21,787 bases of DNA from an uncultured Oscillospiraceae bacterium (lineage in GTDB: Bacteria > Bacillota > Clostridia > Oscillospirales > Oscillospiraceae): assembly GCA_900759385.1 (NCBI GenBank), contig CAAEUZ010000134.1, forward strand, positions 1 to 21,787. The letters run 5' to 3'. The translations under genes were made by a program, and so were the position numbers. Positions 7,475-15,666 of the stretch are shown here, in pieces. Position 1 is the stretch's first letter. Each line of letters opens with the position of its first letter. A model generated the notes under the pieces. That model was not told the DNA's origin and made no database searches. It worked only from the letters and a program-made list of their open reading frames with translations.

Positions 7475-10009
7475 ATGGCCAAAGATTACAAGCCAGAAGA
7501 TATAATGTTCCCCGAGCAGAAGATTGTCTCTTCTGAGATCGTCAGCGAGATGAAGTCCAGCTTCATTGACTACGCCATGAGCGTCATCGTCGCGCGTGCG
7601 CTTCCCGACGTGCGCGACGGTCTCAAGCCCGTGCACAGGCGCATACTGTACGCCATGTACGAGGACGGTCTCACGTCGGACAAGCCGTTCAAGAAGTCGG
7701 CCACCTGTGTCGGCGACGTGCTGGGCCGCTACCATCCGCACGGCGACGGCTCGGTCTACGACGCGCTGGTGCGTCTGGCGCAGGACTTCTCCATGCGCTA
7801 CCCGCTGGTGGACGGACACGGCAACTTCGGCTCCGTGGACGGCGACCCCCCTGCCGCCTACCGATACACGGAGGCGCGCATGTCGCGCATATCCGACGAG
7901 ATGCTGCGCGACCTGGAGAAGGAGACCGTAGACTGGGACCCCAACTTCGACGAGAGCCGCAAGGAACCACGTGTGCTGCCCGCGCGCTTTCCAAACCTGC
8001 TGGTCAACGGCTCGAGCGGCATCGCCGTCGGCATGGCGACGAATATCCCCCCGCACAACCTCACCGAGGTCATAAACGCCTGCATCTGCGTGCTGGACAA
8101 CCCGGAGGCCACCCTCTCCGACCTCATGCAGCACGTGACCGGGCCGGACTTCCCCACCAGGGGAATTATCATGGGCCGCAGCGGCATCCGCGCGGCGTAT
8201 GCCACTGGCCGCGGCAAGGTGATTATCCGCGCCCGCACGGAGATGGAGGAGTACGGCCACGACCGCATACGCATCATCGTCACCGAACTTCCCTACCAGG
8301 TCAACAAGAAACAGCTCATCGAGAACATGGCCGAGCAGGTGCGCGACAAGCGCCTGGAGGGCATCTCCGGGCTGCGCGACGAGTCCGACCGCAACGGCAT
8401 GCGCATAGTCATCGAGCTCAAGCGCGACGCAAACCCGCAGGTGGTCCTCAACCGCCTGTTCTCCCAGACGCAGCTGCAGACCAGCTTTTCCATCAATATG
8501 CTCGCGCTTGTTGATAACCAGCGCGTGCCCAAGATACTCTCACTGCGCCATATTATCGACGAGTACCTCACCTTCCAGGAGGAGCTCATTGTGCGGCGCA
8601 CCAGGTTCGACCTCAGGAAGGCGCAGGAGCGTGCCCATCTGCTGGAAGGGCTCATCATCGCCCAGGACAACATAGACGAGGTCATCCGCATCATACGCGA
8701 GAGCTATGACGACGCGAAGGAAAACCTCATGCGCCGCTTCAGCCTGGACGACGTGCAGGCCCAGGCCATCCTGGACATGCGCCTCAAAGCCCTGCAGGGC
8801 CTGGACCGTGAGAAACTCGAGCACGAGTACGCTGAGCTCGAAGAGCGCATCGCGTACTACAACAGCCTGCTCGCCGACCCGGAGAAGGTCAAGGGCGTGC
8901 TCAAGGACGAGCTCACCGCCCTGCGCGACAAGTACGGCGACGAGCGCAAGACCGAGATCCAGGACGTCGAGGACGAGATAGACATAGAGGACCTGATCGA
9001 GGAGGAGACCTGCGTCTTCACCCTGACCCACTCCGGCTATATCAAGCGCCTGGCGGCCAGCGAATACCGCGCCCAGGGCCGCGGCGGCCGCGGCGTGAAG
9101 GGCATGGCCACGCGCGAGGAGGACTATGTGGAGACCGTTTTCACCGCCTCCACTCACGACCGCATCTTCTTCTTCACCAGCTTCGGCCGTGTGTACCCGC
9201 GCAAGGGCTATCAGATACCGGAGGCGGGCCGCGCCGCCAGGGGCACGAACATTGTGAACATCCTGCCCACGGACCCGGGAGAGCGCGTTGTCTGCATGCT
9301 GCCCGAGCGCGAGGGGGCCAAGTTCCTCTTCCTGTGCACCAAGAACGGCACGGTAAAGCGCATGAACCTGGAAGTGATGCGCAATATCCGCAAAAACGGT
9401 ATCCGCGCGCTGAACATAGACGAGGACGACGAGCTCATCTCCGCCTGCGTGACGGACGGCAGCTGCAACATACTGCTGGCCACGGCGGACGGCTACGCCA
9501 TCTGCTTTGACGAGAACGACGCCCGTCCCATGGGGCGCGACGCCATGGGCGTGCGCGGCATCAAGCTGCGCGGCGGCGACCACGTAGTGGGCGCGCTGCC
9601 CGCCGCTGAGGGCGCCCAGCTGCTGAGCATAACCGAGAACGGCTACGGCAAGCGCACCGCGGTGAGCGAGTACCTCCGCGGCGGCGAGGATGCCGGCCCG
9701 CAGAAGCGCGGCGGCATGGGCCTGAAGAGCTACAACGTGACCGAAAAGACCGGCTGCGTGGCCGACGTGCGCATGGTAAATGGCGACGAGGACGTGCTGA
9801 TAGTCGCCGACGACGGCACCATCATCCGCACTAACGTCTCCGGCATCTCCGTCCTGGGCCGCGCCACACAGGGTGTGCGCATAATGCGGCCGAACGAGGG
9901 TGCAAAGGTCATCTCTGCCGCCCTTACGGACCCTGAAGAGGACGAAGAATCAACAGAAAACACGGAAAGTGTTGAAAACTCCCCCGAGATCGCGGAGGAG
10001 CAGGAATGA
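7475..10009 (+). CDS. gyrA: DNA gyrase subunit A
   Basis: GyrA cuts, passes and rejoins DNA in gyrase. The 844-residue protein has the winged-helix breakage domain with DVRDGLKPVHRRILYAM (45-61) and catalytic Tyr131 in YRYTEARMS. A coiled-coil tower and a C-terminal beta-pinwheel follow, with a perfect GyrA box QGRGGRG that marks true gyrase rather than topoisomerase IV. A Glu/Asp-rich tail ends the protein. In the quinolone region the sequence is HPHGDGSVYD: Gly92 occupies the position of E. coli Ser83, while Asp96 (E. coli Asp87) is kept. The ATG follows GGTGG. The stop overlaps the rnhA start (ATGA). Confidence 0.98.
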   Translation: MAKDYKPEDIMFPEQKIVSSEIVSEMKSSFIDYAMSVIVARALPDVRDGLKPVHRRILYAMYEDGLTSDKPFKKSATCVGDVLGRYHPHGDGSVYDALVRLAQDFSMRYPLVDGHGNFGSVDGDPPAAYRYTEARMSRISDEMLRDLEKETVDWDPNFDESRKEPRVLPARFPNLLVNGSSGIAVGMATNIPPHNLTEVINACICVLDNPEATLSDLMQHVTGPDFPTRGIIMGRSGIRAAYATGRGKVIIRARTEMEEYGHDRIRIIVTELPYQVNKKQLIENMAEQVRDKRLEGISGLRDESDRNGMRIVIELKRDANPQVVLNRLFSQTQLQTSFSINMLALVDNQRVPKILSLRHIIDEYLTFQEELIVRRTRFDLRKAQERAHLLEGLIIAQDNIDEVIRIIRESYDDAKENLMRRFSLDDVQAQAILDMRLKALQGLDREKLEHEYAELEERIAYYNSLLADPEKVKGVLKDELTALRDKYGDERKTEIQDVEDEIDIEDLIEEETCVFTLTHSGYIKRLAASEYRAQGRGGRGVKGMATREEDYVETVFTASTHDRIFFFTSFGRVYPRKGYQIPEAGRAARGTNIVNILPTDPGERVVCMLPEREGAKFLFLCTKNGTVKRMNLEVMRNIRKNGIRALNIDEDDELISACVTDGSCNILLATADGYAICFDENDARPMGRDAMGVRGIKLRGGDHVVGALPAAEGAQLLSITENGYGKRTAVSEYLRGGEDAGPQKRGGMGLKSYNVTEKTGCVADVRMVNGDEDVLIVADDGTIIRTNVSGISVLGRATQGVRIMRPNEGAKVISAALTDPEEDEESTENTESVENSPEIAEEQE

Positions 10010-10452
10010 AATCCGTGACTGTCTATACCGACGGGGCCTGTTCCGGCAATCCGGGCCCCGGCGGCTGGGCGGCGATATTGACGTATAACGGCCATGAAAA
10101 GGAGCTCTCCGGCGGCGAGGCGAGTACCACCAACAACCGCATGGAGCTCTCCGCCGTCATAGCCGCCCTGGACGCCCTGAAGGAAAAGTGCTCCGTGACA
10201 CTGTATACCGACTCGCAGTATATCGAGCGGGCCATCAACGAGCACTGGCTGGACGGCTGGAAAAAACGCGGCTGGCGCCGCAAGGACGGGCCCGTGAAGA
10301 ACCTGGAGCTGTGGCAGGAGCTGGACCTCCTGCTGCGCGCGCATGAGGTTAGCGTGCACTGGGTCAAGGGCCACGCCGACAACGAGATGAACAACCGCTG
10401 TGACGCGCTGGCCGTGAAGAGGCGGGATGAATACGCTTCGGGGGGAAGCTGA
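10006..10452 (+). CDS. rnhA: Ribonuclease HI
   Basis: RNase HI degrades the RNA strand of RNA-DNA hybrids such as R-loops and primers. The 148-residue protein has all catalytic acids visible: Asp9 in YTDGACSGNPGPGG, Glu47 in NRMELSA, Asp69 in LYTDSQYI and Asp133 near the end, plus His123 in VKGHADNEMNNRCD. The basic handle region WKKRGWRRKDGPVKN (85-99) is present, as in E. coli RNase HI. It is coupled to gyrA by an ATGA overlap and to the next gene by TGATG. The whole run is probably one transcript linking supercoiling and hybrid removal. Confidence 0.95.
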   Translation: MKSVTVYTDGACSGNPGPGGWAAILTYNGHEKELSGGEASTTNNRMELSAVIAALDALKEKCSVTLYTDSQYIERAINEHWLDGWKKRGWRRKDGPVKNLELWQELDLLLRAHEVSVHWVKGHADNEMNNRCDALAVKRRDEYASGGS

Positions 10453-12194
10453 TGGAGAAAAAGCAAAGGAGCGGCCTTGGGGAGTTTTTCTCCTACTTCA
10501 AGCCGCATATGGGCCTGTTCCTGATGGATATGGCCTGCGCGACGCTGGCCTCGGTCATAGACCTGGCCTTCCCCTATGTCTCGCGCATGTCGATGACCAC
10601 GCTGCTGCCGGAGCGTATGTTCACCACCTTCTTTGTGGTCATCGCCATCATGGTGGCGGCCTATGTCCTCAAGGGCGTGTGCTACTACTTTATCACCGTC
10701 CTCGGCCACCGCATGGGCGTGTACGTGGAGGCGGACATGCGCCGGGCGGCATTTAACCACATACAGAAGCTGAGCTTCAGCTTTTTCGACCACAACCGCA
10801 CAGGCGCGCTCATGAGCCGCATTACCAGCGACCTCTTTGAGATCACGGAGCTGGCCCACCACGGGCCGGAGGATATACTGATCTCCGGCCTGACCATTAT
10901 CGGGGCGCTGGCCGTGATGTTCACTATCGAGTGGCGCCTGGCCCTGGTGCTGGCGGTGACGCTGCCAATACTGGTGGCGTTCACCCTCTCGCGCCGGGTG
11001 AGGATGAAAAAGGCGAACCTGGAGGTCAAGCGGAAGACGGCGGAGATCAACTCCTCCATAGAAAGCGGCATCTCCGGCATACGAACTGCCAAGGCCTTCG
11101 CCAATGAGAAGGCGGAGGACGACAAGTTCGCCGCCGCCAACGAACAGTACAAGAACTCCAAGAAGGAGTATTATAACGCCATGGGCGGCTTCCAGAGCGG
11201 CATGGAGTTCACCACCAGCATAATGCAGGTCCTGGTCATAGCCGCGGGCGGCATCTTCATCATGCAGGGGCAGATGGACTACATAGACCTCATGACCTTC
11301 TCGCTCTACGTCTCCACGTTTACAACGCCTGTGCGCAAGCTGGCGGCCTTTTCCGAGACCTATATGCAGGGTACGGCCGGCTTCTCCCGCTTCCTGGAGC
11401 TCATGCGCACGGAGCCGGAGATCAAGGACGCCCCCGACGCCGTGGAGCTCAGGGACGTAAAGGGTGAAGTGGAGTACAAAGATGTCGGCTTCCGCTACGC
11501 GGAGGACAAGCCCTGGGTGCTGCGTGACGTGTCCCTGAAGATAAATTCCGGCGAGAAGCTCGCCGTGGTGGGCCCCTCCGGCGGAGGCAAGACCACGCTC
11601 TGCCAGCTGCTGGAGCGCTTTTACGACGTGACTGAGGGCTCCGTCAGCATAGACGGGCTGGACGTGCGCGCCGTGACGCAGGAGTCGCTGCGGCGCAGCA
11701 TAGGCATAATACAGCAGGACGTGTTCATCTTTGCCGGTACGGTGCGCGACAACATCCGCTACGGCAGGCCCGACGCAAGCGACGCGGAGATAATAGCCGC
11801 CGCCGTCCGCGCGGAGATACATCAGGATATCATGGCCCTGCCCGACGGCTACGACACCTACGTCGGCGAGCGCGGCGTGATGCTCTCAGGCGGCCAGAAA
11901 CAGCGCCTGAGCATAGCGAGGGTCTTCCTCAAGAACCCGCCCATACTGGTCATGGACGAGGCTACAAGCGCCCTGGACTCCGTCACGGAGCAGCGTATAC
12001 AGGCCAGCCTGGACAGCCTCAGCGAGGGCCGTACAAGCGTTATAATCGCCCACCGCCTGAGCACCATCCGCGGTGCGGACCGGGTGGCGGTCATAGAAAA
12101 CGAACATATAGTGGAGCTTGGCGCGCCCGAGGAGCTGATAGCCCGCGGCGGCGAGTTCGCAAAGCTGTGGAAGTCGCAGTTTGAGAATTCCTGA
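10452..12194 (+). CDS. ABC exporter, membrane and ATPase domains fused (MsbA/multidrug type)
   Basis: This 580-residue half-transporter would work as a dimer in the cytoplasmic membrane to export lipids, drugs or peptides; the substrate cannot be told. The N-terminal part (about 1-320) holds the six-helix exporter domain, including FFDHNRTGALMSRITSD, typical of type IV exporters. The ATPase domain has Walker A GPSGGGKT (374-381), signature LSGGQ (478-482), Walker B LVMDEATSALD (Asp502, Glu503) and the H-loop IIAHRLSTI. A single gene of this type usually forms a homodimer. Its ATG overlaps the rnhA stop. The GNAT gene follows after 45 bases. Confidence 0.93.
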   Translation: MEKKQRSGLGEFFSYFKPHMGLFLMDMACATLASVIDLAFPYVSRMSMTTLLPERMFTTFFVVIAIMVAAYVLKGVCYYFITVLGHRMGVYVEADMRRAAFNHIQKLSFSFFDHNRTGALMSRITSDLFEITELAHHGPEDILISGLTIIGALAVMFTIEWRLALVLAVTLPILVAFTLSRRVRMKKANLEVKRKTAEINSSIESGISGIRTAKAFANEKAEDDKFAAANEQYKNSKKEYYNAMGGFQSGMEFTTSIMQVLVIAAGGIFIMQGQMDYIDLMTFSLYVSTFTTPVRKLAAFSETYMQGTAGFSRFLELMRTEPEIKDAPDAVELRDVKGEVEYKDVGFRYAEDKPWVLRDVSLKINSGEKLAVVGPSGGGKTTLCQLLERFYDVTEGSVSIDGLDVRAVTQESLRRSIGIIQQDVFIFAGTVRDNIRYGRPDASDAEIIAAAVRAEIHQDIMALPDGYDTYVGERGVMLSGGQKQRLSIARVFLKNPPILVMDEATSALDSVTEQRIQASLDSLSEGRTSVIIAHRLSTIRGADRVAVIENEHIVELGAPEELIARGGEFAKLWKSQFENS

Positions 12195-12239
12195 TGGGCC
12201 CGGCGCCATCCCCTGACACACTATGGAGGAAAAACAAAA

Positions 12240-12797
12240 ATGTCAATCTACCACATAGAACGCGGCGGCCACGCCGACATGAAACGCATTTACCCCATGA
12301 TGGAGTTTGACTTCCACGACTGGGAGCGCCCCACGCATCTGGAGTGCCAGCGCTCGCTGCTGCGCGGCGCTGAGCTGCTGCTCCTCAAGGACGCCCAGAA
12401 CGCCGAGTGCGGCTACGCGTTCATGTTGAAGAACAACCTCACGGGTTACGTCCTCCTCGGCTGGCTGGGAGTATATCCGCATGTGCGCGGCGGCGGTATA
12501 GGCGGGCAGTTCCTCTCCCTCATCCGCGAGTATTACGCCGGCTGGCAGGGCATACTGCTCGAGGTCACGGAGTACCCGGAGCTGGAAAAGGCCCGCAAGC
12601 TGCACGCCTTTTACGGCCGCAACGGCTACACGGACGTCGGCTGCCGCTACGTCCTCTCCGGACGCGATACCGCGCTGATGTATCTCCCCCTGGAGGGGGC
12701 GAAGGACATATCCCCGGCGGTGCGCAGCATCATCCGCAGCGTTTACGAGTGCCTTTACGACGAGCGTGCGCTGTGGGGCATTATCAGCATAAGCTGA
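12240..12797 (+). CDS. GNAT-family N-acetyltransferase
   Basis: The 185-residue protein has the acetyl-CoA-binding GNAT motif A, LGVYPHVRGGGIGGQFLSLI, with the R-x-x-G-x-G pattern at Arg83-Gly86-Gly88. A later segment, ARKLHAFYGRNGYTDVG, matches the motif-B region that closes the fold. The substrate is unknown. The C-terminus (about 155-185) is an extra helical tail beyond the usual domain. The ATG at 12240 follows TGGAGGA at good spacing. It is the last gene before a strong terminator, and probably the end of the transcript that includes the ABC exporter. Confidence 0.85.
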   Translation: MSIYHIERGGHADMKRIYPMMEFDFHDWERPTHLECQRSLLRGAELLLLKDAQNAECGYAFMLKNNLTGYVLLGWLGVYPHVRGGGIGGQFLSLIREYYAGWQGILLEVTEYPELEKARKLHAFYGRNGYTDVGCRYVLSGRDTALMYLPLEGAKDISPAVRSIIRSVYECLYDERALWGIISIS

Positions 12798-12810
12798 GTT
12801 TATCGCAGTA

Positions 12811-12844
12811 AAGAGGGGCCCACTCCGGGGCCCCTCTTGTTTTA
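12811..12844 (+). terminator. Intrinsic terminator after the GNAT gene
   Basis: AAGAGGGGCCC (12811-12821), loop ACTCCG and GGGCCCCTCTT (12828-12838) form a perfect 11-pair stem followed by GTTTT. It closes the long rightward run that starts at dnaA. The next gene starts only about 20 bases later. Confidence 0.92.
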
Positions 12845-12864
12845 AACTAATGGAGGGTGGAATT

Positions 12865-13746
12865 TTGAACGAGCTCAAGATAGCGCTGCTGCAGGTGCGG
12901 CCCGGCGCCTGTACGGAAGAAAACCTGGAGACAGGCATCAGGTATTGCCGTCAGGCCCGTGAAATGGGCGCGGATATCGCCCTGTTCCCGGAGATGTGGA
13001 GCAACGGCTACGGTATTTACGGTCGCCCGGCGCCGGAGTGGCAGGCCGAAGCGGTACCGGCAGCGGGAGAGTTTGCGGGCGCTTTTGCCACCCTGGCGCG
13101 CGAGCTGGATATGGCGATAGCAATAACCTTTCTCGAGCAGTACGCGCCGGCGCCGCGCAATTCGCTCGCTCTCTTCGACAGGCACGGCCGGCGCAGGCTG
13201 CTCTACGCCAAGGTGCACACCTGTGAATTCGGCGCCGAGCGATATCTCACGCCGGGAGAGGACTTTTTCACCTGCACGCTGGACACCGCCTGCGGCGAGG
13301 TCAAAGTCGGCGCCATGATCTGCTACGACAGGGAGTTCCCCGAGAGCGCGCGGATACTGATGCTCAGGGGCGCAGAGCTCATACTGGTGCCCAACGCCTG
13401 CCCCATGGAGATAAACCGCCTCTCACAGCTGCGTTCCAGGGCCTATGAGAACATGACCGCCATCGCCACCTGCAATTACCCCGAGGGCGTGCCGGACTGC
13501 AACGGCGGCTCGAGCGTGTTTGACGGCGTGGCCTGCCTGCCGGATTCCGAGAAATCGCGCGACACCTGTATCCTGCAGGCGGGCGGAGCCGAGGGCGTGT
13601 ACCTGGCCCGGCTGGACCTGGATCAGCTGCGCGAATACCGCCGCAGCGAGGTGCACGGCAACGCCTACAGGCGGCCGAAAAAATACGGTGCGCTGATAGA
13701 TACGGCTGTGGCCCCGCCGTTTGTCAGGGACGACCGCCGTCCCTGA
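12865..13746 (+). CDS. Carbon-nitrogen hydrolase (nitrilase superfamily)
   Basis: The 293-residue protein belongs to the family that hydrolyses C-N bonds of amides, carbamoyl compounds or nitriles. The catalytic triad is visible: Glu43 in ALFPEMWSNGY, Lys116 in LLYAKVHTCEF and Cys153 in GAMICYDREFPESARIL. The Cys motif favours an amidase rather than a true nitrilase, but the substrate is not determined. I start it at the TTG at 12865, because GGAGGGTGG lies just upstream at correct spacing and the product then begins MNELKIALLQV, as in relatives; the ATG at 12850 has no ribosome site. No room for a separate promoter is obvious after the terminator. The stop codon lies inside a palindrome. Confidence 0.9.
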   Translation: MNELKIALLQVRPGACTEENLETGIRYCRQAREMGADIALFPEMWSNGYGIYGRPAPEWQAEAVPAAGEFAGAFATLARELDMAIAITFLEQYAPAPRNSLALFDRHGRRRLLYAKVHTCEFGAERYLTPGEDFFTCTLDTACGEVKVGAMICYDREFPESARILMLRGAELILVPNACPMEINRLSQLRSRAYENMTAIATCNYPEGVPDCNGGSSVFDGVACLPDSEKSRDTCILQAGGAEGVYLARLDLDQLREYRRSEVHGNAYRRPKKYGALIDTAVAPPFVRDDRRP

Positions 13747-13747
13747 C
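13723..13747. repeat. REP-like palindrome across the hydrolase stop codon
   Basis: GTCAGGGACG (13723-13732), loop ACCGC and CGTCCCTGAC (13738-13747) form a perfect 10-pair stem. The pattern GT(A/C)A-GGGACG ... CGTCCC is shared with both arms of the inverted repeat inside the transposase gene. The hydrolase stop TGA lies within the right arm, so the element encodes the last residues of that protein. This suggests insertion at the 3' end or co-option of the repeat. Confidence 0.7.
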
Positions 13748-13762
13748 ACCATGCGGAGAATA

Positions 13763-13799
13763 AAAAAGAGAAGGCCAAACGGCCTTCTCTTTTTGTTTG
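13763..13799. terminator. Bidirectional intrinsic terminator
   Basis: AAAAAGAGAAGGCC (13763-13776), loop AAAC and GGCCTTCTCTTTTT (13781-13794) form a perfect 14-pair stem flanked by A and T runs. It can stop both the rightward hydrolase transcript and the leftward serS/SnoaL-like transcript, which converge here. Confidence 0.95.
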
Positions 13800-13811
13800 T
13801 CCAGGGGAGGG

Positions 13812-14315
13812 TTACATCCTGTAGCGTCCGTCCATCTTGAGGTAGTTGAGACGCAGGGTCTTCATGCGCCACTTGTCGTCCTCGCCGCGTACGAAGTCGT
13901 CAATGTAGATGGCCCAGCCGCGCACCAGAGTGCCGTCGTCCTTGTACATGTTGTGGTCCTCGTACATGAAGATGGCGCGTGCGTTGTTCTCGTCCATGAG
14001 CCAGACCAGGGGCTGATGGCCCATGTGGGTGGTGGCCATATTGGCATTGACGTGCTTGCTGCGCTCAGCCTGCTCCTTTGCGGTGACCTTCTGGGGGCCG
14101 AAGCAGTAATAGCTGAAATCCTCGGTGAACAGGTCGCTGCCGGCCCACTCCTCGCGCTTCATATCCATGCACCACCAGTAGAAGTGCTGGGCGTCGATAA
14201 CGCGGCGTACCTCGCAGAGCTGCTCCGGAGTGTACTTCTGCTCGCGGACCTTGAGCATTACCTCTTCGATGAGCTCACGCATTTTCGGATCTTCGGGGAT
14301 TACTTTGATTGCCAT
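13812..14315 (-). CDS. SnoaL/NTF2-like domain protein of unknown function
   Basis: The 167-residue protein starts with a helical segment (about 1-45), followed by an alpha+beta body typical of SnoaL-like folds. It is rich in aromatic and acidic residues (HFYWWCMDMKREEW, YEDHNMYKDDGTLVRGWAIYIDDF) and ends in GEDDKWRMKTLRLNYLKMDGRY. Members of this fold include ketosteroid isomerases, dehydratases and many ligand-binding proteins; I cannot assign a reaction. No signal peptide is seen. A strong site AAAGGAG lies before the ATG. It begins 30 bases after the serS stop on the same strand and probably shares its transcript, ending at the bidirectional terminator. Confidence 0.72.
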   Translation of the reverse strand: MAIKVIPEDPKMRELIEEVMLKVREQKYTPEQLCEVRRVIDAQHFYWWCMDMKREEWAGSDLFTEDFSYYCFGPQKVTAKEQAERSKHVNANMATTHMGHQPLVWLMDENNARAIFMYEDHNMYKDDGTLVRGWAIYIDDFVRGEDDKWRMKTLRLNYLKMDGRYRM

Positions 14316-14345
14316 TTTCAGGTCTCCTTTGGTATATAATTTGCC

Positions 14346-15650
14346 TTATTTTTTCGGTATGAGCTTTTCCTTGCCGCCCATGTAGGGACGCAGCACCTCG
14401 GGGATATCAACGGTGCCGTCGGCGTTCAGGTTGTTCTCCAGGAAGGCTATCAGCATGCGCGGGGGCGCCACAACGGTGTTGTTGAGGGTGTGCGCAAGGT
14501 AGGTCTTGCCGTCCTCGCCGCGATAGCGGATCTTCAGCCTGCGCGCCTGGGCGTCGCCGAGGTTGGAGCAGGAGCAGACCTCAAAATACTTCTGCTGACG
14601 CGGACTCCAGGCCTCTATGTCGCAGCTCTTGACCTTGAGGTCGGCCAGGTCGCCGGAGCAGCATTCGAGCTGCCGCACGGGGATATTGAAGCTGAGGAAG
14701 AGCTCCACGCTGTAGCGCCACATCTTCTCGTACCAGTCCATGCTCTCTTCAGGCTTGCAGACGACTATCATCTCCTGCTTCTCGAACTGGTGAATTCTGT
14801 AAACACCGCGCTCTTCAAGGCCGTGGGCGCCTTTCTCCTTGCGGAAGCAGGGAGAGTAGCTGGTCAGGGTCAGAGGAAGCTGCTCTTCTGGTATAATCTG
14901 GTTTACAAAGCGGCCGATCATGCTGTGTTCACTGGTGCCGATGAGATAGAGGTCCTCGCCCTCGATCTTGTACATCATGGCATCCATCTCCGGGAAGCTC
15001 ATGACGCCTTCCACCACGCTGCCGTGGATCATGAAGGGCGGGATGACGTAGGTGAAGCCCTTGTCGATCATGAAATCGCGCGCGCAGGCGAGGACGGCCT
15101 CGTGCAGCCGGGCTATATCGCCCAACAGGTAGTAGAAGCCGTTGCCGGACACGCGGCGCGCTGCCTCGAGATCGATGCCGTTGAAGCTCTCCATGATCTC
15201 GGTGTGGTAGGGTATCTCGAAATCGGGCACCCTGGCCTCGTCAAAGCGCTGAACTTCAACGTTGTGGCTGTCGTCCGGGCCGATGGGGACGCTGGGGTCT
15301 ATCATCTGCGGGATGCGCAGCATGATGGAGCGCACCTTCTCCTCCAGCTCGGCCTCCTGGGCCTCAAGCTCGGCCAGACGCTCTGCCTGGGCCTTGACCT
15401 TGGCCTTGATCTCCTCGGCCTCGGCCAGCTTGCCGGGGTCCTTCTTGGCCTGGCCCATGAGGGCGCCGACCTGCTTGCTGAGCTGGTTGCGCTGGGCGCG
15501 CAGGTCGCTGGCCTCGGTGATGGCGGCGCGCTGCCTGGCGTCCAGCTCGATGACCTCATCAACCAGCGGCAGCTTTTCGTCCTGGAACTTCTTCTTTATG
15601 TTTTCCTTTACGAGCTCGGGATTCTCCCGCACGAATTTGATATCAAGCAT
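14346..15650 (-). CDS. serS: Seryl-tRNA synthetase
   Basis: SerRS charges tRNA-Ser with serine. The 434-residue class II enzyme starts MLDIKFVRENPELVKENIKKK and has the long antiparallel coiled-coil arm (about 30-105; many Ala, Glu, Lys and Arg) that grips the tRNA-Ser variable arm. The catalytic core has motif 2 FRKEKGAHGLEERGVYRIHQF and a motif 3 region reading LNNTVVAPPRMLIAFLENN. The common bacterial form of motif 3 is LNGSGLAVGRTLVAILEN, and SCSNLGDAQARR precedes it here. The Arg and the overall length are kept, so it is likely active but of a divergent subtype. It lies 16 bases after parB on the same strand. Confidence 0.95.
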   Translation of the reverse strand: MLDIKFVRENPELVKENIKKKFQDEKLPLVDEVIELDARQRAAITEASDLRAQRNQLSKQVGALMGQAKKDPGKLAEAEEIKAKVKAQAERLAELEAQEAELEEKVRSIMLRIPQMIDPSVPIGPDDSHNVEVQRFDEARVPDFEIPYHTEIMESFNGIDLEAARRVSGNGFYYLLGDIARLHEAVLACARDFMIDKGFTYVIPPFMIHGSVVEGVMSFPEMDAMMYKIEGEDLYLIGTSEHSMIGRFVNQIIPEEQLPLTLTSYSPCFRKEKGAHGLEERGVYRIHQFEKQEMIVVCKPEESMDWYEKMWRYSVELFLSFNIPVRQLECCSGDLADLKVKSCDIEAWSPRQQKYFEVCSCSNLGDAQARRLKIRYRGEDGKTYLAHTLNNTVVAPPRMLIAFLENNLNADGTVDIPEVLRPYMGGKEKLIPKK

Positions 15651-15666
15651 CTGCTTTCCCTCTCAA

